A stretch of DNA of 64,000 nucleotides from Zobellia alginiliquefaciens (lineage in GTDB: Bacteria > Bacteroidota > Bacteroidia > Flavobacteriales > Flavobacteriaceae), in NCBI RefSeq assembly GCF_029323795.1, contig NZ_CP119758.1, positions 4,712,001-4,776,000 on the forward strand, in the 5' to 3' direction. Made by a program: the position numbers and the translations under genes. The notes below the pieces were generated by a model that saw only the letters and a program-made list of their open reading frames with translations, had not been told where the DNA came from and did not search any database. Shown piece after piece: positions 1-8,754 of this stretch; the first letter of the stretch is position 1, and the number at the start of each line of letters is the position of its first letter.

Positions 1-1197
1 CATACCCCCGTGACCTCCCATTTTCGTTGCCAAATCGCCTACTCGTTTGTATAACGGGTGCTCATATTTTTCATAGATTTTTGCCAAGCCATCGCCTTCC
101 GCCCAGTGATGATGGTCTTCGGTCGCCCCTTCTACACCTCCTTCAATTGCAACTCGTGTAGGAAAACCGGCCAAAGTACCTTTTGTACCCTGAATCATGT
201 TATGGCGGGTATATGGTCGTGGACTCGTTTCATCCCATTGTACCATAATGGTTCTACCTAAGTTGGTCTTTATAATGGAAGTATTGATATCCCCTCCTTT
301 ATAATCCAGCTTATTCCATTTGTGATCTGCGGGAAAATTCTTTTCAGCATATAATTGACGACCTTTTGCAGGTGATGAAAAAGCGTTTATAAACTTGAAA
401 TTGTCATCTGTGCGTCCAACGTTCATGTATTGGGCAACAGGTCCCAAACCATGTGTTGGATATAAGTTTCCGTTTCTATGTGCATAATGCGGTGTACGCC
501 ACGAACCCGTACCACGATCCACCTCGTTCATCTGAAAACGCAATTCGTGAATATAGGCCGCTTCACCATGAAGCAGTTCGCCAATTGCTCCTTCTCGGCA
601 CATATTTAAATACAACAACTCATCCCTGCCATAGTTAACGTTCTCCATCATCATGCAATGTTTCTTTGTCTTTTCGGACACATCCACAATTTGCCACATC
701 TCTTCTATAGTTAAGGCCAAAGGAACTTCCACAAAAGCATGGGCTCCTGCATTCATTGTTGCAATAGCCATTGGGGCGTGTAAACCCCACGGAGTCGCAA
801 TTATTACAGCATCCGGTTTTTCCTTTTCTAACATTTTTTTCCAGTCGTCCTCACCGTCCGTGTATAGCTTTACTTTTTTATGGCGTTGCCCTTTACCTGC
901 CTCCTTACAGACATCAGCCGACTTTTGGGCCAAATCTTCATATAAATCCGATATAGCAACAACTTCCGTTCCCTCAATAGCGGCAATTTGCGCTACGTGG
1001 CCTGAACCTCTAGCGCCTACCCCAATAAATGCAAAACGCACCTTGTCTAATTTTGGGGCGCTAAAACCACCCATATATTGCGACGAAAAAGGCCGCTCGG
1101 TTCCTAAAAAATTGGCTTGAGAAATAGTTGGGGCCAGAGCAATCCCTGCACCTACCAATGACGATTTTTTTAGAAAATTTCTTCTATTTGAGTTCAT
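1..1197 (-). CDS. GH109-type Gfo/Idh/MocA family protein, Tat-exported (3' end cut by window)
   Basis: The 5' part of a gene that runs off the left edge; 399 codons are visible. The start is MNSNRRNFLKKSS, a twin-arginine (RR at 5-6) Tat signal, so the product is exported folded. A Rossmann segment follows (VRFAFIGVGARGSGH), then an EVPLALTIEE-type segment as in Gfo/Idh/MocA oxidoreductases. The last visible residues (GGHGGM) and the HYAHRNGNLYPTHGLGP stretch resemble family GH109, which uses bound NAD to hydrolyse alpha-N-acetylgalactosaminides. The substrate is not proven, because many GH109-like proteins have other activities. It stands alone, divergent from the next gene. Confidence 0.85.
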   Translation of the reverse strand, partial: MNSNRRNFLKKSSLVGAGIALAPTISQANFLGTERPFSSQYMGGFSAPKLDKVRFAFIGVGARGSGHVAQIAAIEGTEVVAISDLYEDLAQKSADVCKEAGKGQRHKKVKLYTDGEDDWKKMLEKEKPDAVIIATPWGLHAPMAIATMNAGAHAFVEVPLALTIEEMWQIVDVSEKTKKHCMMMENVNYGRDELLYLNMCREGAIGELLHGEAAYIHELRFQMNEVDRGTGSWRTPHYAHRNGNLYPTHGLGPVAQYMNVGRTDDNFKFINAFSSPAKGRQLYAEKNFPADHKWNKLDYKGGDINTSIIKTNLGRTIMVQWDETSPRPYTRHNMIQGTKGTLAGFPTRVAIEGGVEGATEDHHHWAEGDGLAKIYEKYEHPLYKRVGDLATKMGGHGGM

Positions 1198-1312
1198 CTA
1201 TCTTTTTTTGTGAGTTGTTGTAGAAATGAAATTACAAGATAAAGAAGTTTTAGGGATTAAAATGACAAGAAATGCTGCAATTACTAAAGTCTTACAAAGT
1301 GCCGTTTATTTT

Positions 1313-1343
1313 TTTGACAGCACGTTTAGAGGCCATATCTTCG
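1313..1343 (+). promoter_or_regulatory. Bacteroidetes-type promoter
   Basis: TTTG at 1313-1316, a 19-base spacer, then TATCTTCG at 1336-1343. This is one mismatch from the Bacteroidetes -33/-7 consensus TTTG-N19-21-TAnnTTTG. It ends only six bases before the ATG of the DUF1853 gene, which implies a very short or absent 5' UTR. Confidence 0.55.
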
Positions 1344-1349
1344 TAAACG

Positions 1350-2156
1350 ATGATTAAAGAACAATGTTTAGGTTTTTTGAATACCCCGCCTCTGTGGCTT
1401 GGTGAGCAATTTGGGATTGAGCAGTTTCTTTTCCCGGAACTGAACATGAATCGTTTTCTTCCTAAACCCATTTTTAAAAAGATGCGGTTAGGTCATCAAA
1501 TGGAACATGTTTTTGAACAGCTGTTAATACGAAACGATACGTACGAACTTGTGCTTCACAACCAACCGGTAAAAGATGGAAATCTTACCATTGGTGAAAT
1601 CGATTTTATTCTGAAGAATTTAGAATCAAAACAACTGATTCACGTTGAACTTACTTATAAATTCTACATCGTTGACCCTACCATTTCAGAACCTATTCAC
1701 CGATTAATAGGACCTAACCGAAGAGATATGTTCTATACTAAAATGGAAAAAATACGAGATAGACAGTTCCCCTTACTGCACTCAGAAAATGGTATTGCCA
1801 CTTTATCGGAAAAGAATATAAACCATGAAGACATTGAGCACCAAGCCTGTTATAAAGCGCAGCTCTTCATGCCCTATTCTAATATGAAAGTTGATATCAC
1901 TCCTTTAAATACGGACTGCATCTATGGTTATTGGCTTCGTTTTAATGATTTTGAAAAAGAAGAGTTTAGAAACAGTAAATATTACCTTCCCAGTAAATCA
2001 GAATGGGTAATAGAACCACATAGAAAGGTCCGCTGGTCTTCACATTTTGAAACTCTCATGGAAGTAAACCTGCGAACCCTAAATGAAAATGCCCCCATGC
2101 TATGGATGAAAAAATCGGACACTGAATATGAGAAACTCTTTGTGGTTTGGTGGTAA
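1350..2156 (+). CDS. DUF1853 family protein
   Basis: A 268-residue soluble protein without a signal peptide. The segment LGHQMEHVFEQLL...TIGEIDFILKN...HVELTYKFYI (about residues 48-105) matches the DUF1853 pattern, in which a conserved E/D-x-D and an E-L-x-K-F motif resemble a nuclease-like core. Function is unknown, so any nuclease activity is only an inference from that motif. The gene is monocistronic. A heptamer array starts one base after the stop codon. Confidence 0.75.
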   Translation: MIKEQCLGFLNTPPLWLGEQFGIEQFLFPELNMNRFLPKPIFKKMRLGHQMEHVFEQLLIRNDTYELVLHNQPVKDGNLTIGEIDFILKNLESKQLIHVELTYKFYIVDPTISEPIHRLIGPNRRDMFYTKMEKIRDRQFPLLHSENGIATLSEKNINHEDIEHQACYKAQLFMPYSNMKVDITPLNTDCIYGYWLRFNDFEKEEFRNSKYYLPSKSEWVIEPHRKVRWSSHFETLMEVNLRTLNENAPMLWMKKSDTEYEKLFVVWW

Positions 2157-2157
2157 G

Positions 2158-2264
2158 AGTTAGTAGTTAGTAGTTAGTAGTTAGTAGTTAGTAGTTAGTA
2201 GTTAGTAGTTAGTAGTTAGTAGTTAGTAGTTAGTAGTTAGTAGTTAGTAGTTAGTAGTTAGTAG
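2158..2264 (+). repeat. TTAGTAG heptamer tandem array 1 (about 15 copies)
   Basis: 107 bases of uninterrupted 7-bp repeat (unit AGTTAGT, a phase of TTAGTAG), beginning one base after the DUF1853 stop codon. Because 7 is not a multiple of 3, TAG appears in every plus-strand frame and TAA in every minus-strand frame. A second array with the same downstream flank lies at 13812-13898. Confidence 0.97.
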
Positions 2265-2325
2265 AAGTTAAAAAACGCCCATCTTAAAAATGCTTTACCT
2301 GAGTTTTTTTTCATTTTAATTATCC
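2265..2325 (+). repeat. Conserved flank of heptamer array (copy 1)
   Basis: Begins AAGTTAAAAAACGCCCAT and continues with ATGCTTTACCTGAG and a T-rich run. The same sequence, with a few substitutions, follows array 2 at 13899-13957 in the same orientation. Array plus flank therefore form one dispersed composite repeat. I found no convincing terminator hairpin in it. Confidence 0.9.
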
Positions 2326-2410
2326 GGCAGTACCAACTTTTAAAACTGTAAACAACGACCCAATACTTTATTCTCTATACTCCATACTAACTACTCAACA
2401 CCAACAGAAA

Positions 2411-3256
2411 TCACTCAAAAGTATAACTCCCTTTCTCTACTTCCGTCACCCTAAAATAGCCATGTGCATAATTGTCAGGGTTGGTTAGATTTACGCAATT
2501 CCCCTTTACCGCTACGGGAGTTGCAGAAAAAATACCTACGCCTCCTACTTGGTCTATTAAAATGTCCATATAGTTATAATAAGCTTCGGACACACCGTAC
2601 ATCTCTACAGTGACTACATCGCCTGGCTGAATCGCTTCTATTTTATCAGTATCTTCATCTTCTTCAGTTTCATACCAAGTATCTATTTCATTACCATTTA
2701 TAAATTCATCATTGCCTACTTCAAATTCAGGCAATAAATCACCAAGTTTATGAAATCTAAAAAGATAAAAATTCTCTTCGTCCTCAGGATCTGTAAACTC
2801 TACATGCAACTCTAGTTCTTCATCGTCAAAACCATCTTCACGACCTTGGTACAAATCAGTTATTTCAGTAACTGGCGTCATCGTTTCTTGGGCAGTAAAG
2901 GTCTCCCCATTATAAACAACTTCCAACGTATATGATTGATCCATAACAGGTACGAATTCCGAAGTGGTATACTCCCCATTGTTCTGATCCGTAAAAATAA
3001 ATTCAGCTCCGCTTGTGTCATTGGTAACTGAAACCGAAGCGCCTGTAACAGCAGTATTGCTAGTGGTATCAAAAAATTCTGTAGATGTACTCAATTTCAC
3101 GGACTGCTCATTACCAGATGTTCCTTTTTTCCAATCCAAGGAAGCTTGGATCACCAAGCGCTTAGTGCCTTCTTGTACTTCCACATCAACGACATCCGTA
3201 CACGAGGTTATCGATAGTATTAAAAGTAGTAGGGTGACTTTATATATATTCTGCAT
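2411..3256 (-). CDS. DUF4249 domain lipoprotein
   Basis: 281 residues. The signal peptide ends in the lipobox LSITSC (Cys about residue 19), so this is predicted to be an outer-membrane lipoprotein. The rest is a beta-rich DUF4249 domain with an Ig-like N-terminal part and an acidic central stretch (EDEENF, EEDEDTDKIE). It starts four bases after the stop of the TonB-dependent receptor. This receptor/DUF4249 pairing recurs in Bacteroidetes and is probably a surface-exposed partner of the receptor. The ligand cannot be read from the sequence. Confidence 0.88.
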   Translation of the reverse strand: MQNIYKVTLLLLILSITSCTDVVDVEVQEGTKRLVIQASLDWKKGTSGNEQSVKLSTSTEFFDTTSNTAVTGASVSVTNDTSGAEFIFTDQNNGEYTTSEFVPVMDQSYTLEVVYNGETFTAQETMTPVTEITDLYQGREDGFDDEELELHVEFTDPEDEENFYLFRFHKLGDLLPEFEVGNDEFINGNEIDTWYETEEDEDTDKIEAIQPGDVVTVEMYGVSEAYYNYMDILIDQVGGVGIFSATPVAVKGNCVNLTNPDNYAHGYFRVTEVEKGSYTFE

Positions 3257-3260
3257 TTTT

Positions 3261-5669
3261 CTAAAATTTAAAGTTATAGGTTAACGAAGGAACTATTCCA
3301 AAAATAGCCGTTCTGGTAGCTTCATTAGCTCCCGTTTCTAAATTCTGACCAAAGGAAATTGAGGCGGCATTTTTACGGTTATAAGCATTATAAATACCTA
3401 ATACCCATTCCCCTTTAAAACGTTTTTCAGGTTTACGGTTGGGTTTGTAATTGACAGATAAATCTAAACGATGATAAGAAGGTAAACGGTCAGAATTTCT
3501 ATCTGCATAACTAGCAATGGAAATACCCTCATACTCATATTGGCCGTTTGGATACGTTACCGGTCTCCCGGTTTGAAAAACCAGGTTAGCACCAAAACTC
3601 AACTTATCATTCAACTTATAAGCACCGGAAACAGAAATATCATGTGTTCTATCATAGGGCGTGTTATACCAATCCCCATTGTTTATCCCTAAACCACCAG
3701 CATTACCGCCTGGCGTGCGTTGTTCAGATTTAGACAAGGTATATGAAATCCACCCTGTAAAATCGCCTTCGTTTTTGCGTAAAAGGAGTTCAAGACCATA
3801 AGCGCGTGACTCTCCCGTTAAAATTTCTGTTTCTATAGTGTTCTGCCCAATTAAGTCGGAGCCATCTATATAATCAATTCGATTATCGGTGTTTTTAAAA
3901 TAAACTTCGGCTTCCATCGAGTAAGTTTTATCCTTAAAATTTCTAAAATACCCCAATGCATATTGATTTGACAACTGTGGTTTGATAAACTCACCACTTG
4001 GTGCCCAAACGTCCAACGGAGTCGCAGAAGAGGTGTTCGATAATAAATGAATGTATTGTGCCACCCTAGAAAACCCTGCTTTTACAGAAGAATTATCATT
4101 TAAAACATAAGCTAAAGAAGCTCTAGGCTCAAAATTTCCAAATGTTTCTATAGCATCCCCTTTTTCGTAGTAGGTCTCTCCTACTTCGGTTCCCCGTTCG
4201 TAAATATCCAAAGTGGGGTTGTATACAACAGGCTGATTGTTGGCATAGTTTACTATAGGTTGTCCACCAAGTCTTGTAAATCCGCTGTAACGCAGTCCGT
4301 ATTGTGCGGTTAGTTTATCGGTTAGCTTATGTTCGGCATTAATATAGAGACCGCTCTCAAATGCCTTTTTACTATCCAATGTCATTGGGTTTACCGCAGA
4401 AGTTTCAGAAGTAGGACTAATTTTTCCCGGATCAAAATCATAATAAATTCCGCTTGCCCCAAAATCGAGCTTAAACTTATCACTCAAATAATATTTAAAA
4501 TCATATTTCAGGTTATAATTTGTAATGGATGAAACCCAATCAAACTCTGCTGTAGTAATACCTAAATCATAATCGTATTTACTATAAACTGCCGATAGAT
4601 TGGAAAAAAGCCTGTCATTAAAAATATGGTTCCAACGTAAGTTACCTGTTGAATTACCGTAACTACTAGAGAAATTCTCTCCTAGTTCAAAAGCATCCCT
4701 TCCAAAATACCCGGAAAGGTATAATCTATTGTTTGCATTTATCTTGTAGTTCGTCTTTAAGTTTAAGTCGTAAAAACTCACGCTATTATCTTCACCTGCA
4801 GCCTTTAACAACAAGTCTGCGTATGAACGTCTCCCAGCCACCAAGAACGAACCTTTTTCTTTAAATAAAGGGCCTTCCAGTGCAAGCCGACTGGAGATAA
4901 TACCTATTCCCCCTGTTGCGGCAAAATGCTTATTATTCCCATCTTTTTGACGTACATCCAACACGGAGGATACTCTACCGCCATACCTAGCAGGAATGCC
5001 TCCTTTATACAGTTTAACATCTTTAATGGCGTCTGCGTTAAAAACCGAGAAGAATCCGAACATGTGAGACGTATTATAAATGATAGCTTCATCCAACAAT
5101 ACCAGATTTTGGTCTCCGGCACCACCGCGTACGTGGAATCCTCCAGTACCCTCCCCATTATTTGTAACCCCGGGAAGCATTTGTAAGGATTTCAGAACAT
5201 CTACTTCTCCCAAAACAACTGGCATTTGTTTTACAGTGGCAATGTTCATTTTAACCACACTCATTTCCGGCTTTCGCAAAACCGCTCTTTCCGGTTCATC
5301 CGCACTAACCACAACTTCCTCTAGCTCGGTTGAAGCTTCTGAAATTTCAAAATCTACTTTCTGGTTTTTATCTAAAGTAACCGCTTGGTACTTTTCCGAA
5401 TACCCCATGTATGAGATATGCAAGCGATAATTGCCTTCCGGAGCCGTAATGGAATAAAAACCATACTCATTGGTTACCACACCAATGCTGGTGCCTTCTA
5501 AAAATACCGAAGCTCCAAAAAGAGTTTCTCCATTGGCTGCATCTGTTATTTTCCCGCTTACGGTATAATTTTCTTGGGCCATACCGTATGCGGCCACCAG
5601 CAGCAATACTAAGCTTAGTAAGGGTGTAAACCTTCGTTGCCGCTTCTTATCTATTCTTTTTTTCGTCAT
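3261..5669 (-). CDS. TonB-dependent receptor with carboxypeptidase-like N-terminal domain
   Basis: 802 residues. Residues 1-31 form a signal peptide, about 34-120 a CarboxypepD_reg-like domain (YTVSGKITDAANGETLFGASV), about 125-235 a plug (VLGEVDVLKSLQMLPGV...GGAGDQNLVLLDEAIIYN), then a 22-strand-type beta-barrel ending in a terminal F (LTYNFKF). It imports an unknown substrate across the outer membrane using TonB energy. It is the first gene of a two-gene unit with the DUF4249 lipoprotein. Neither a SusD partner nor a FecR/FecI pair is adjacent, so substrate prediction is not possible. Confidence 0.93.
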   Translation of the reverse strand: MTKKRIDKKRQRRFTPLLSLVLLLVAAYGMAQENYTVSGKITDAANGETLFGASVFLEGTSIGVVTNEYGFYSITAPEGNYRLHISYMGYSEKYQAVTLDKNQKVDFEISEASTELEEVVVSADEPERAVLRKPEMSVVKMNIATVKQMPVVLGEVDVLKSLQMLPGVTNNGEGTGGFHVRGGAGDQNLVLLDEAIIYNTSHMFGFFSVFNADAIKDVKLYKGGIPARYGGRVSSVLDVRQKDGNNKHFAATGGIGIISSRLALEGPLFKEKGSFLVAGRRSYADLLLKAAGEDNSVSFYDLNLKTNYKINANNRLYLSGYFGRDAFELGENFSSSYGNSTGNLRWNHIFNDRLFSNLSAVYSKYDYDLGITTAEFDWVSSITNYNLKYDFKYYLSDKFKLDFGASGIYYDFDPGKISPTSETSAVNPMTLDSKKAFESGLYINAEHKLTDKLTAQYGLRYSGFTRLGGQPIVNYANNQPVVYNPTLDIYERGTEVGETYYEKGDAIETFGNFEPRASLAYVLNDNSSVKAGFSRVAQYIHLLSNTSSATPLDVWAPSGEFIKPQLSNQYALGYFRNFKDKTYSMEAEVYFKNTDNRIDYIDGSDLIGQNTIETEILTGESRAYGLELLLRKNEGDFTGWISYTLSKSEQRTPGGNAGGLGINNGDWYNTPYDRTHDISVSGAYKLNDKLSFGANLVFQTGRPVTYPNGQYEYEGISIASYADRNSDRLPSYHRLDLSVNYKPNRKPEKRFKGEWVLGIYNAYNRKNAASISFGQNLETGANEATRTAIFGIVPSLTYNFKF

Positions 5670-5910
5670 TTTATATTTTATTTCGATTGATGAACACCCC
5701 TATTGACAAGCAAACTTCCAGAAGGTTGCATGACCTTTCATTTTTTTTCAAAATAATAACATTGAGAAGACTTTATGGTATTATATTTAAAGAACAATTA
5801 CATAACTATATAGAAGGCAAAAAAAAATCTTTCCAAATGCAACCCTTGCAATTTTTGTTTGTCTTTGTTAGTGAAATCAAATTTAGAGTACAATCAACCT
5901 CTTAAATTAA

Positions 5911-6453
5911 TTGGAAACCGATATCCGCTTTACGCATAGGTCACTTGTTGAAAGCAGCAAGTCTGGCGATAGAAACGCACAGTACCAACTGTACGAGCTC
6001 TACGTGGATGCCATGTACAATATTGGAATGCGGTTTTTGGGAATTAAAGAAGATGCGGAAGATATTGTACAGGACAGTTTTGTAGATGCTTTTAAAAACC
6101 TGCACAACTTTAAATATGAATCCACTTTTGGAGCATGGTTAAAGCGGATAGTCATTAACAAAAGCATAAACCATTTAAAAGTAAAACGTCTACCCCTTGC
6201 GGCAATGGACGACCATGAGTATCACCTGACCATAGAAGAGGAAAAAGAAAAGGTAGATGCTGTTGACATACAGAAAGTTAAAACAGGAATTGAAAAGCTT
6301 CCCCTGGGCTATAAACAAATAATTAACCTGTATTTGCTTGAAGGTTATGACCACAATGAAATAAGCGAGGTGCTGGGTATTTCCACATCCACCTCAAAAT
6401 CACAATACCACAGGGCCAAAAAGAAACTAGTTGAAATTATAAACACATTATAA
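5911..6453 (+). CDS. ECF RNA polymerase sigma factor (TTG start)
   Basis: 180 residues. Sigma-70 region 2 spans about residues 22-90 (AQYQLYELYVDAMYNIGMRFLG...EDIVQDSFVDAFKNLH) and region 4 about 120-175 (LPLGYKQIINLYLLEGYDHNEISEVLGIS). The start must be TTG at 5911. A stop codon lies immediately upstream in frame, and the first ATG (codon 34) would remove part of region 2. The stop TAA overlaps the ATG of the next gene by one base, so the two are translationally coupled. It probably directs transcription of an envelope-stress or surface regulon in which the next two genes take part. Confidence 0.9.
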   Translation: METDIRFTHRSLVESSKSGDRNAQYQLYELYVDAMYNIGMRFLGIKEDAEDIVQDSFVDAFKNLHNFKYESTFGAWLKRIVINKSINHLKVKRLPLAAMDDHEYHLTIEEEKEKVDAVDIQKVKTGIEKLPLGYKQIINLYLLEGYDHNEISEVLGISTSTSKSQYHRAKKKLVEIINTL

Positions 6454-6992
6454 TGGACAATTTTGAAAAACACATCCGGGAGAACAAGGCGCTGTTTGAC
6501 GACCATAAAGCAGACCGAGGCAAAATGTGGGCAAATATAGAGGCCCAGCTAGAACCGGCGAAGCCTAAAGTAGTTCCACTTTGGAAATCTCCTATGCTCC
6601 GTATTGCCGCTAGCGTCCTAATAATTTTGGGGATTTCCGGTCTCATCGGTGTTTCTTTTCTGGACGGTTCCAGTACGGAGAATAGCTTTGTGTCCAAGGA
6701 ACTACAAGATATAGATATGCATTATAAAGGTTTGGTCTCCTACCAGGTTCAATTGGTGAAGAATAACGATGAACTATCAGAGGCCGATAAAGAAGAGTTT
6801 TTATCCTTTATGGATGAACTGGATGCCGAGTATGAACAATTAAAGTTAGAAATGAGGAACAACCTGGATAACGAACTAGTACTGGAGGCTATTGTTTCTA
6901 ATTATAGAAAGCGAATAGAACTCATAGAAAACCTATTGCACCAGCTTAACGAATCAAAATTAAAAGATGAGGATTATGGATACACTTTATAA
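6453..6992 (+). CDS. Putative membrane anti-sigma factor-like protein
   Basis: 179 residues with one transmembrane helix at about residues 50-70 (MLRIAASVLIILGISGLIGVSFL). The N-terminal cytosolic part is charged (MDNFEKHIRENKALFDDH...WANIEAQL). The C-terminal part is a long, acidic, predicted coiled-coil helix. No zinc-binding anti-sigma motif is visible. Its position directly after an ECF sigma gene, with a one-base overlap, suggests it sequesters or senses for that sigma factor. This is inference from topology and position. Confidence 0.6.
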   Translation: MDNFEKHIRENKALFDDHKADRGKMWANIEAQLEPAKPKVVPLWKSPMLRIAASVLIILGISGLIGVSFLDGSSTENSFVSKELQDIDMHYKGLVSYQVQLVKNNDELSEADKEEFLSFMDELDAEYEQLKLEMRNNLDNELVLEAIVSNYRKRIELIENLLHQLNESKLKDEDYGYTL

Positions 6993-8064
6993 AAAACTGC
7001 TACTTTTTGCTGCAGTGTTGCTCTTTGGCCTTCCGGTCATGGCGCAGGAAAAAGTGTCTAAAAAGGTAACCAAGACTTACGGGTTTACCAATGCAGGAGA
7101 AATTCATTTAGACAATAAATATGGTAATATCAATATCTACGGATGGACCAAAGATGAGGTTTCCATAACTGTAAATATTACGGTAACCCACAAAAAAAGA
7201 GATAATGCCAAAGAACTCTTAGACCGCATTAAACCCATCATTCGCCAAAGCAATGATTTTCTATCCGTTGGTTATGAGATCGGAGAAAACAGTTCAGGAT
7301 TCTTTTCTAACCTTTTTGAAAAAGCTAACCCTTTTGATTTTGACCGTAGTAATGTGCAAATAGATTATAAAGTATACATGCCCGAAAAGGCCGAAATGGA
7401 AATTATAAACAAATTTGGTGATGTTTTTATTGAAGATTGGATAGGTATCTTAAAAGCCGATGTACAACATGGCGATATGTGGATAAACGATAACCTGAAC
7501 AAAGCGGATATTAATTTGAAATATGGAAAGTTACGAGCAAAAAATATCAACTACGGCAACCTAGACCTGAAGAATGGCGGGTTGGATATGGATGATTCCA
7601 ACACTATGCGATTAAACAGTAGTGGTAGTGAAATTAGCATGCATACTATTGGCTCTTTGGAGTTCTACTCCAACAAAGATGAGGTTGACCTAGAGGAAAC
7701 AGGCACTTTTTACGGGATGCTTAAGTTCAGTACCATTCAATTAAGAAGGTTGGCCAAGGATATAGATTTAGTCTTAAAAATATCGGATTTTAGAGCTGAT
7801 CACATCCTATCTACTAATGGTACAATTATTATTGAGCAAGAGTCGTCAGAAGTAAGCCTTAATATTACGGACTTCCCTCACGAATTCTCGGCCGTACTGG
7901 AAGAAGGCCTGGTGCGCTTACCTAAATCATTTCACGATGTAGATTCGGAAATGCTGGATAAAGGTAAAAAGCTTCGGAAAATCAACGCTATTTATGGTAA
8001 GAAAGTGCAAGGTCGTATTTCCATTACCGGGAAAAAGGGTGTGGTTTTGTTGAAGGAACTTTAA
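6967..8064 (+). CDS. Exported DUF4097-like beta-helical protein
   Basis: 365 residues with a Sec signal peptide (LLLFAAVLLFGLPVMAQ). Repeating strands (GEIHLDNKYGNINIYGW, VQHGDMWINDN, INLKYGKLRAKNINYGNLDLKN) resemble the DUF4097 adhesin-like beta-helix. The gene overlaps its upstream neighbour by 26 bases if the first ATG is used. The ATG at 6976 (MDTLYKK) is an equally good start. It forms a sigma/membrane protein/beta-helix trio and is a likely periplasmic or surface effector of that regulon. Confidence 0.65.
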   Translation: MRIMDTLYKKLLLFAAVLLFGLPVMAQEKVSKKVTKTYGFTNAGEIHLDNKYGNINIYGWTKDEVSITVNITVTHKKRDNAKELLDRIKPIIRQSNDFLSVGYEIGENSSGFFSNLFEKANPFDFDRSNVQIDYKVYMPEKAEMEIINKFGDVFIEDWIGILKADVQHGDMWINDNLNKADINLKYGKLRAKNINYGNLDLKNGGLDMDDSNTMRLNSSGSEISMHTIGSLEFYSNKDEVDLEETGTFYGMLKFSTIQLRRLAKDIDLVLKISDFRADHILSTNGTIIIEQESSEVSLNITDFPHEFSAVLEEGLVRLPKSFHDVDSEMLDKGKKLRKINAIYGKKVQGRISITGKKGVVLLKEL

Positions 8065-8129
8065 AGGTAGTGGGTAGTGATGTAGTATTCAGTATTGAGA
8101 AGTTAGCTTTTGAGAAATTCTTTAAGTAT

Positions 8130-8168
8130 AAAAAAGCGACCAACACTCTTTTGAGTATTGGTCGCTTT
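8130..8168. terminator. Bidirectional hairpin terminator
   Basis: A long stem, AAAGCGACCAA...TTGGTCGCTTT, with an inner CACTC/GAGT pairing, A-rich before and T-rich after. It lies between the convergent DUF4097-like gene and the VOC gene and can serve both strands. Confidence 0.85.
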
Positions 8169-8188
8169 CATTTTAAATTTTGTTTCAA

Positions 8189-8701
8189 TTACTCCGTATA
8201 TGCCCCGGAAGAATACGTCAACTCATAACTGTGCGAATAGATTTCAAAAACAATTCCGAAAGAGTCTTCCACATAACACATTCTATAGGGCTTTTCATTG
8301 GGGTAATAAGACCTTATGGGCATACGCTGCTTTCCACCATGCGCTACAATTTTATCAACCAAATCTTCAATGTTTGGGTCTTGTATGCAAAAATGGAATA
8401 GTCCCGTATTGAACGGATTAAAATCTGGTGCCTCTTTAACCCCCTGTGGAAATGAAAATAATTCAATTCCAACACCATCGGAAGTGGACATGTGGGCAAT
8501 TTCAAATTCTTCCCAGTCTTCACCAAAAACATCAATACACATCTGGCCAATGGCTGTTTCTTTTTCTTTTTTAACTTTTGATGGAGCCATTATCACATAC
8601 CACCCCATTACTTCAGAATAAAATGTAACGGCTTCTTCTAATTTGGGAACCGTAATACCAATATGTGAAAATGATTTTGGATACTCTTTATTTGTGTTCA
8701 T
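8189..8701 (-). CDS. VOC (glyoxalase/bleomycin resistance) family protein
   Basis: 170 residues. There are two beta-alpha-beta-beta-beta halves typical of vicinal-oxygen-chelate proteins. The first starts SFSHIGITVPKLEEAVTFYSEVMGWYV and the second GLFHFCIQDPNIEDLVDKIVAHGG. The metal-ligand positions H (FSHIG), H (FHFCI) and E (VFEIYSH) are present, so a metal-dependent lyase or dioxygenase is plausible. The substrate is unknown. It is divergent from an HxlR regulator with three short direct repeats between them, which suggests control by that regulator. Confidence 0.85.
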   Translation of the reverse strand: MNTNKEYPKSFSHIGITVPKLEEAVTFYSEVMGWYVIMAPSKVKKEKETAIGQMCIDVFGEDWEEFEIAHMSTSDGVGIELFSFPQGVKEAPDFNPFNTGLFHFCIQDPNIEDLVDKIVAHGGKQRMPIRSYYPNEKPYRMCYVEDSFGIVFEIYSHSYELTYSSGAYTE

Positions 8702-8754
8702 ATTTTTAGTTTTACACTACAAAATAAACCTATATTTGACTTATAGACAATAAC

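Noticed and set aside
653-1120. 155-codon plus-strand frame
   Set aside because: Antisense to the GH109-type gene, whose protein has clear family motifs in the other strand.
2158-2264. Heptamer array as a CRISPR or telomere-like element
   Set aside because: There are no spacers and units are head-to-tail. It is a simple tandem repeat with a dispersed flank.
5687-5905. 72-codon plus-strand frame before the ECF sigma gene
   Set aside because: Low-complexity, AT-rich translation without signal or domain. It lies in the region expected to hold the promoters of two divergent genes.
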